Shown piece after piece: positions 6,601-9,458 of a stretch of DNA of 9,458 nucleotides (the first letter of the stretch is position 1; each line of letters opens with the position of its first letter). A program made the position numbers and the translations under genes. The DNA comes from JTS-RE9 sp964649195 (GTDB lineage Bacteria; Planctomycetota; Phycisphaerae; Phycisphaerales; Phycisphaeraceae): the NCBI GenBank assembly GCA_964649195.1, contig CAZYPK010000187.1, positions 1 through 9,458 on the forward strand, read 5' to 3'. Under the pieces are notes generated by a model. It was not told where the DNA came from. It saw only the letters and a program-made list of their open reading frames with translations, and searched no databases.

Positions 6601-7100
6601 ACCGAATAGATCGGATTCAGCCCCGCAGGCAGCGGCTGCCATTGAATCGGAGCCTCCTTGATGATCACCTCACCCTTGGCGCCCTGATCGATCCAGAGCT
6701 TGATCAGCCCCAGTTCATCGGGCTTGAGGTTCGCGGCATTGGCCTTGTTGTTGCGCGGCGGCATCACCGGCTTGTCCTGATGAGCCGCCACCTTCAGCAG
6801 CAGACTTTCCGCGCCCTTGCCGGGGATGACGGCATCACCCGATTCGCCGCCCGCCAGAATCGTCCTGGGGGATTCGAGAACCAGATCGCCCCTGGCATCG
6901 GTCTGGTTGTGACAGGCGGTGCAGCTCTTCTTGAAAAGGGGCAGAATCTCCTTCTGGAAATCGACAGGCGTGTCGCGCTTCAGCAGCGTGATGGTGATCG
7001 GCCCGGGCGCCGCAGCCTTGGGCTCCTCCGCAAAGGCGAACGATGAAACCATGCAAAGGGCCATCGCGCCAAGACGAGTCCGGAGAGGGGAAGGAACCAT
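3648..7100 (-). CDS. Exported cytochrome c / double WD40 propeller / coiled-coil protein
   Basis: The 1150-aa protein starts with a signal peptide (about 1-24, ending SSFAFA). A Planctomycete-type cytochrome c domain follows: haem-binding CTACH at 60-64 and a likely distal Met113 in PVMPPRN. Seven WD40 repeats occupy about 162-477, ending in motifs such as VKLWRR, VKLFSL and AKLWKI. An Ala/Lys/Glu-rich helical stretch, 510-805, is probably a long coiled coil. Seven more repeats span about 807-1137 (VKLWNV, VKTWNV, VKVWDF, VRVWNA). The likely structure is two seven-bladed propellers on a rod, in the periplasm or at the cell surface, for protein-protein contacts with a redox or haem part; no enzymatic activity is assigned. 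Start 7100 is preferred because GGAG at 7110-7113 precedes it; 7115 is an in-frame alternative adding five residues. Two loops (residues about 376-401 and 932-973) are low-complexity inserts. Confidence 0.88.
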   Translation of the reverse strand: MVPSPLRTRLGAMALCMVSSFAFAEEPKAAAPGPITITLLKRDTPVDFQKEILPLFKKSCTACHNQTDARGDLVLESPRTILAGGESGDAVIPGKGAESLLLKVAAHQDKPVMPPRNNKANAANLKPDELGLIKLWIDQGAKGEVIIKEAPIQWQPLPAGLNPIYSVAVSPDGQFVAAGRANQVFIYHLPTKSLVTRLTDPALVQSGFFKQPGNAHRDLVQSLAFNPQGDLLASGGYRVVKLWRRPANVQKHNLALGEAARDIAISNDDKWLAATGPDHTVKLFSLADGRPVRDLTGHTAQVNDFIFTADGSKLLTASHDRSVRLFNVADGQELGRLETAGEVLAITWLAKEAKFATGHSDGHARVWDAKLLAGQEQEQRQVPDPDPAIAPAPAAAPAPTVEYKLGGAVNALAALPTNDVQFLAGAQDGTIHLFTSENNKPIRQFSHGAAVTDLAVRPDGIRFASAGGTFAKLWKIDSPQGAIEIKGLPQAHDVIDEKQRLVALGDQHIAYHKKLVTDTEARKKAETDALAKADEAVKKAGEDLKARSDAFAKAMEAKTNAEKAMADAEGALKLATEGKTAADAAAVKAKEEAVVAAGKATEATNLFNKENTAKTAAEKNNTQQQAMLKAAMDKVNGAKEQLANAPEDQAKTAALQAAEDALGKQTAEAGKAGEALQAAMMSLESATQAKAAADKAKGEADARKQVADTAKAAADKALADATNKRNAADQGVKAQVKPFNDAKAAMETAQRNRDGAINGVANVTAGVKRVEEQLAQAQAGLKASEDGKTSAAAEVEAAKKAAAEAIKPVTAVAFSKTGGLLATAGESQIVQTWNGDNGSPIATYQGHAAAVHAVAFAADGNIVSAAADRKAIVWDVAAPWKLERTIGSGETDSPLIDRVLSLAFSPDGKTLATGGGQPSRSGEVKLWNVGGERKEPGEPGEQKEQKEQKEQTAPSAPSALSAPSALPAPPALLREIKDAHSDTVFGLEFSFDGKHLATAAADKFVKTWNVADGKFIMSFEGHTHHVLGVSWMADGRTLASSGADGVVKVWDFVIGGQRRTIKGGEKEITSIRFIGVSDTLLTSAGDNVVRTVKENGSGAKNLPGNTDAMYCAAITPDGKIIVAGGQDSVVRVWNAAGAEVARFEPPAAGQ
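4182..4308. repeat. Period-9 repeat with strand switch inside the WD40 gene
   Basis: The plus strand first shows purine-rich nonamers of the form RAGRAGCSG (about 4195-4245), then, after ggtttg, pyrimidine-rich nonamers such as CTGCTCYTT (about 4248-4308). The halves are complementary. GGAGCGGAAAGAGCCG at 4213-4228 pairs perfectly with 4293-4308, and pairing continues inward with few mismatches to about 4246/4275, making an imperfect stem of some 34 bp around a 28-base loop. In the protein, this DNA encodes an E/K/Q/G-rich half (EPGEPG, EQKEQKEQKEQ) and an A/P/S/L-rich half (SAPSALSAPSAL). The insert lies between the tenth and eleventh WD40 repeats and keeps the reading frame. Confidence 0.8.
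5904..5975. repeat. Period-6 repeat with strand switch inside the WD40 gene
   Basis: GGGGCA/GGATCA-type hexamers on the plus strand (about 5905-5954) are followed by TGCTCC-type hexamers (about 5957-5978). GCAGCGGCAGG at 5914-5924 is the exact reverse complement of 5957-5967. The encoded loop, between the fifth and sixth WD40 repeats, reads EQEQRQ and then PDPDPAIAPAPAAAPAP: again a charged/polar half followed by a Pro/Ala half. This is the same design as the larger loop at 4182-4308 but with a different unit length. Confidence 0.7.
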
Positions 7101-7230
7101 GAGGCAACGCTCCATCGGGTGGGTGGACGGCTTTCAATCCGCACAATCCGTGCGGTTACGAATCATTGAATCAATCGTCGCGCTGGTTAGCGTGGCGGCA
7201 TGCCGTGTTGAAAACACCACCTTCAGCGTC

Positions 7231-7313
7231 CAAGCCCGACGGCGAGTCTGCGAGCCGTCGGGGTATCTTCGCGCGGAATACCCCGACGGCTCGCAGACTC
7301 GCCATCGGGCTTG
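7231..7313. repeat. Complete palindromic intergenic repeat, 36-bp arms
   Basis: The left arm at 7231-7266 and the right arm at 7278-7313 are reverse complements over 36 bp with one mismatch (C7240 against A7304, which is a G-U pair in minus-strand RNA), around an 11-base loop. The arm begins CAAGCCCGACGGCGAGTCTG. The last 40 bases (7274-7313) recur exactly at 16-55. The element fills the spacer between the end of the methionine synthase gene (7352) and the start of the WD40 gene (7100). The rest of this spacer (7101-7230) shows no gene and no clear promoter. It is a REP/MITE-like element by structure; no target duplication is visible. Minus-strand transcripts would fold into a very stable hairpin here. 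Confidence 0.9.
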
Positions 7314-7351
7314 TTGTTTTCATCAGAGCCCCTGCATCCGACGCGGTTCTC

Positions 7352-8407
7352 TCATATCCCCATCGCCTCGCGCACCTGCCGGACGCCGGCCACCATGTTG
7401 GCCAGCTTCTGCTTCGCCGCCCACCGCGCCGTTTGCGACAGCCCGCAGTCCGGGGCAAAGGAAAGGCGATCCGCCGGGGCGTGTTCCAGGCATCGCTTCA
7501 CCCGCGAAGCGACATCGGTCACCGTCTCGATGTAATAACTCTTCACATCGATGATGCCCACCGCCACATCGCACTTCTTCGCAATCACGCCCAGCAGTTC
7601 AATCTCCGCAAACTCGCGGCTGGCCATCTCCAGATGAATCTCATCCAGTTTCATGTCGAGAAAAGCCGGGAACATCGGGGCATATTGTCTTGGCCCCACG
7701 GCCCGCGCCTTGAAGTTGCCAAAGCACAGATGCGTGGAAAGATGCGTCCTGCCCGCGATCGGTTCCACGGTGCGATTGAAGATATCGACGAACCGCTTCG
7801 TGTTCTCCTTGTGCGCGTAGCAGCTCATCGAGGGTTCATCGACGGTGATCTCCCTGCATCCGGCCTCGACAAGCCTGGCCAGTTCATCGCGCACCATCGG
7901 GAGGAGCGCTTCGGTGATTGCGTAACGGTCGGGGTACTGGGCGTTGGGCGTGAGTCTGCCTGCGAGGGTGTAGGGGCCGGGGACGGATGCCTTGAGCGTC
8001 GGCAGTGCGGAACCGTCGGGGAGCAGTTCGTGGGTGACTTTCACGAGGCGTTGAAATTCCTCGACGGCGCCGAGGCCGCGCGGGGCGCGGAGTTCGCCGG
8101 TGATGGCGTGCCTGCCGCGCTGGTCGTGGGCCGGGGGTCCGAAGACGCGAGGCGGCCTGGATTCCAGATCGATGCCTTCGATGTAGCCGTAGAAGGAAAG
8201 GTTGAAGTCGAACCGCGTCTGTTCGCCATCGGTGATGACATCGAGTCCCGCGGCAAGCTGATCGCGCAGGGCGGAGGCGACGGCATCCTCCTGCATCTCG
8301 GCGATTTCGCCGGAGCCGAAGCGATCCAGGTGCTGCGATGAGAATTCGAGCCAGCCGGGGAAGGGGTAGGAGCCGATGACGGTGGTGCGAAGCGGTTGTG
8401 ATTTCAT
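7352..8407 (-). CDS. Core-only methionine synthase, MetE C-terminal family
   Basis: The 351-aa protein matches the zinc-containing C-terminal catalytic barrel of cobalamin-independent methionine synthase and lacks the N-terminal domain of the ~750-aa MetE. It has TTVIGSYPFP at 8-17, DVITDGEQTR at 56-65, SVPGPYTLA at 141-149, VDEPSMS at 189-195, and all four expected zinc ligands: His226 and Cys228 (STHLCFGN), Glu260 (HLEMA) and Cys321 (PDCGL). The family transfers a methyl group to homocysteine or another thiol. Short, core-only members use donors other than 5-methyltetrahydrofolate, for example methylcobalamin-bound proteins, or, in some bacteria, a partner-dependent route (Mes families). 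Which applies here is not visible. An epoxyalkane:coenzyme M transferase-like role is a less likely alternative. The only upstream site is a weak AGG before the ATG; no SAM or cobalamin riboswitch was recognised. No methionine gene is adjacent. Confidence 0.82.
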   Translation of the reverse strand: MKSQPLRTTVIGSYPFPGWLEFSSQHLDRFGSGEIAEMQEDAVASALRDQLAAGLDVITDGEQTRFDFNLSFYGYIEGIDLESRPPRVFGPPAHDQRGRHAITGELRAPRGLGAVEEFQRLVKVTHELLPDGSALPTLKASVPGPYTLAGRLTPNAQYPDRYAITEALLPMVRDELARLVEAGCREITVDEPSMSCYAHKENTKRFVDIFNRTVEPIAGRTHLSTHLCFGNFKARAVGPRQYAPMFPAFLDMKLDEIHLEMASREFAEIELLGVIAKKCDVAVGIIDVKSYYIETVTDVASRVKRCLEHAPADRLSFAPDCGLSQTARWAAKQKLANMVAGVRQVREAMGI

Positions 8408-8486
8408 GGGAAAAACCTGCGGTGATGGAGCAAGGCGAAGCGGACGACGGGCGGGGGCCGTTTAATTCCTGGTTGGCGTGCGGTCT

Positions 8487-8603
8487 GAAATCACAAATCG
8501 CAATCGCCAAATCTCAAACAAGCTCCAATTCCAAAGGAGAAAAAGCGGAAATCATGCGCGATCCGAATTCTTTTTTTCCTTTTCGCATTTTGGAGCTTGT
8601 TTG
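8487..8603. repeat. Intergenic repeats: AATCRCAAATC-like run and 14-bp inverted repeat
   Basis: The 275-bp spacer 8408-8682 has no convincing gene. At 8487-8513 the plus strand has a short slipped repeat of the type AATCGCAAATC. CAAACAAGCTCCAA at 8515-8528 is the exact reverse complement of 8590-8603; the 61-base loop holds an A/G-rich stretch (about 8532-8552) and a T-rich run (8570-8583). This spacer is clearly more AT-rich than the genes around it. The AAACAAGCTCC motif looks like the intergenic filler seen in planctomycete genomes, an impression from memory that needs a search. It lies downstream of the membrane protein gene and could end its transcript. Confidence 0.65.
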
Positions 8604-8682
8604 GAACTTGAGCTTTGTCATTTGGTGTTTCCCAACGAAGGCGGGGCGGAGAACCAAACGGCCCTGGGCGGCGGGCGCCGTT

Positions 8683-9291
8683 TCATCGCAGCCAGCCGGC
8701 GCTGGGCTTGATGCCGATCAGGTGCGGGCAGTCGATCCACTGCACCTGCGTCGCCAGCCAGGTGCCGTCGAGCTGCTGTCGCCAGGTGAGGATCCAGCGG
8801 GTCATGACGCGGCCGCCTTTGCCATCGGAGCGGACATCGAAGCGACACTCCACCACCTGATGGGTGCGCGACTGGGCGGTGATCTCGATCACGGTCTGGG
8901 CGTCGATGGGGTGATTGCGCAGGGCGTTGTCAAGTTTGGTGAAAACCTCGGCGCCGGTGAAGACCGGTGCGCCGGCGTCCTCGCCGATGGTCACGGTGAC
9001 CTGCGGGCTGACCAGCGATTTGAATTCGCTCATCCGCAGCGGCGCGGTGTGGCTGACCAGCTCGCGCGTCCGGGCGATGACCTGCTCCCGGCTGGTCGTG
9101 ATGAGGGAGGCGATGACGAAGATCAACACCGAAAGGACGAACGCACCGGCGGCCACCTTCTTCAGCTTCGCGCTGTTCCGCTGAAAGGCCAGAAAACCCA
9201 GCACCGCGGCAACGACGATCAGCGAAAGACCGACGGGCAGGGGATCCTCAAACAACAGGTTGTCAACGGACCCGATGACGATGTTTTGCAT
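8683..9291 (-). CDS. Two-TM membrane protein with probable NTF2-like domain
   Basis: The 202-aa protein has two hydrophobic helices at about 20-36 and 46-65, joined by a basic loop (QRNSAKLKK). By the positive-inside rule the loop faces the cytoplasm, so both the short acidic N-terminus and the large C-terminal part would lie outside the membrane. Residues about 67-195 have an alternating helix/strand pattern (SREQVIARTRELV, then VTVTIGED, TVIEITAQSRTHQVVECRFDVRS, MTRWILTWRQQLDGTWLATQVQW). That pattern, ending in strands with an aromatic WxxTQVQW-like edge, resembles the NTF2/SnoaL-like fold. No catalytic residues are obvious and no function is claimed. The start at 9291 is the first ATG; an in-frame TTG at 9333 would add 14 residues without a ribosome-binding site. 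The Shine-Dalgarno sequence at 9291 is also poor, so the start is moderately sure. Confidence 0.65.
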   Translation of the reverse strand: MQNIVIGSVDNLLFEDPLPVGLSLIVVAAVLGFLAFQRNSAKLKKVAAGAFVLSVLIFVIASLITTSREQVIARTRELVSHTAPLRMSEFKSLVSPQVTVTIGEDAGAPVFTGAEVFTKLDNALRNHPIDAQTVIEITAQSRTHQVVECRFDVRSDGKGGRVMTRWILTWRQQLDGTWLATQVQWIDCPHLIGIKPSAGWLR

Positions 9292-9360
9292 CGCCCAATG
9301 ATCGCCAGCCGGGGGCGCATGTGCAAGCGACAACCGCGTTCGGGCAGGGCAAAAGCATAT

Positions 9361-9458
9361 GGCGGGAGAGCGGGAGCCTCCCGCCGGGAGGGCGAGGCTT
9401 CCACTGGGAGGGCGAGGCTCCCGCCGAGCCGTTCGTTTGCGAAGCCCGTCCGCGGGCT
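9361..9458. repeat. GC-rich nested direct and inverted repeats
   Basis: GGGAGGGCGAGGCTTCC at 9386-9402 recurs with one change 20 bp later at 9406-9422. Just before them, GCGGGAG (9370-9376) and CTCCCGC (9378-9384) form a 7-bp palindrome around one base. At the very end AGCCCG (9443-9448) pairs with CGGGCT (9453-9458), a hairpin that may continue outside. The patch lies upstream of the membrane protein gene (9292-9360 holds nothing recognisable). It resembles other intergenic repeats in this window in being palindromic and non-coding. Confidence 0.75.

Noticed and set aside
4545..7046. 833-codon open frame on the plus strand opposite the WD40 gene (also 4033-5157)
   Set aside because: It is Gly/Val/Arg-rich with no domain or signal, and lies entirely opposite a gene with clear cytochrome, WD40 and coiled-coil motifs. 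High GC and Ala-rich coding produce such antisense frames.
7165..7175. 11-bp palindrome ATTGA A TCAAT upstream of the WD40 gene
   Set aside because: A single short palindrome without promoter context is easily due to chance.
7231..7313. Intrinsic terminator
   Set aside because: The hairpin is very strong but no T-run follows on either strand; called a repeat instead.
7166..8341. 391-codon plus-strand frame opposite the methionine synthase gene
   Set aside because: It crosses the palindromic repeat and has no family features; the minus-strand frame has all zinc ligands.
8408..8520. SAM or cobalamin riboswitch before the methionine synthase gene
   Set aside because: The 5' region is short and repetitive; none of the conserved cores of these riboswitches could be recognised.
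9292..9333. TTG start at 9333 for the membrane protein
   Set aside because: No ribosome-binding site, and the extra residues precede the natural N-terminus without adding a signal.
1..9458. CRISPR array, tRNA/rRNA, insertion sequence or integrase
   Set aside because: No regularly spaced repeats with unique spacers, no cloverleaf or rRNA motifs, and no transposase or recombinase motifs were found.

Overview
The window (GC-rich, roughly 60-65% by eye) looks like chromosomal DNA of a planctomycete or a close PVC-group relative. The grounds are a secreted protein joining a Planctomycete-type cytochrome c (PSCyt1-like) domain to WD40 propellers, a secreted tandem alpha/beta-hydrolase of a type common in that phylum, and gene-poor spacers filled with palindromic, low-complexity repeats. 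This assignment is an inference from gene content; there is no rRNA or marker gene in view.

Layout from left to right. A 40-bp piece of a palindromic repeat (16-55) lies just past the end of a minus-strand secreted hydrolase gene (97-2352). Directly upstream of it on the same strand is a broken toxin-antitoxin (TA) module. An intact VapB-like antitoxin gene (2510-2779) overlaps by one base the first third of a PIN-domain toxin gene (2349-2510), and that toxin fragment runs into the hydrolase start codon. The fragment's Glu-Ala codons also form the hydrolase's Shine-Dalgarno sequence. A divergent spacer (2780-3012) rich in short palindromes then leads to a second, intact, plus-strand TA module: a 68-aa antitoxin (3013-3219) and a 139-aa PIN toxin (3216-3635), joined by an ATGA overlap and preceded by a TATAAT promoter.

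Convergent to the toxin, and only 12 bp away, ends a very large minus-strand gene (3648-7100). Its 1150-aa exported product has a haem-binding CTACH motif, fourteen recognisable WD40 repeats arranged 7+7, and an Ala/Lys-rich coiled coil of about 300 residues between the two sets. Two surface loops of this protein are encoded by short tandem repeats that change strand half-way, giving an E/Q-rich half followed by an A/P-rich half.

Upstream of it (7101-7351) lies a full 36-bp-arm palindrome (7231-7313) whose right arm is identical to the repeat at 16-55. Next come a core-only methionine synthase of the MetE C-terminal family (7352-8407, minus), a 275-bp spacer with another long inverted repeat, and a small two-TM membrane protein with a probable NTF2-like domain (8683-9291, minus). 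The window ends in a GC-rich patch of nested direct and inverted repeats (9361-9458).

Apart from the TA-hydrolase run and the intact TA pair, the genes appear to be separate transcription units with unrelated roles. The most notable feature is the TA locus: two divergent VapBC-type modules, one of which has lost about two thirds of its toxin, leaving its antitoxin in an apparent operon with a secreted hydrolase. No CRISPR array, tRNA, rRNA or insertion sequence was seen.
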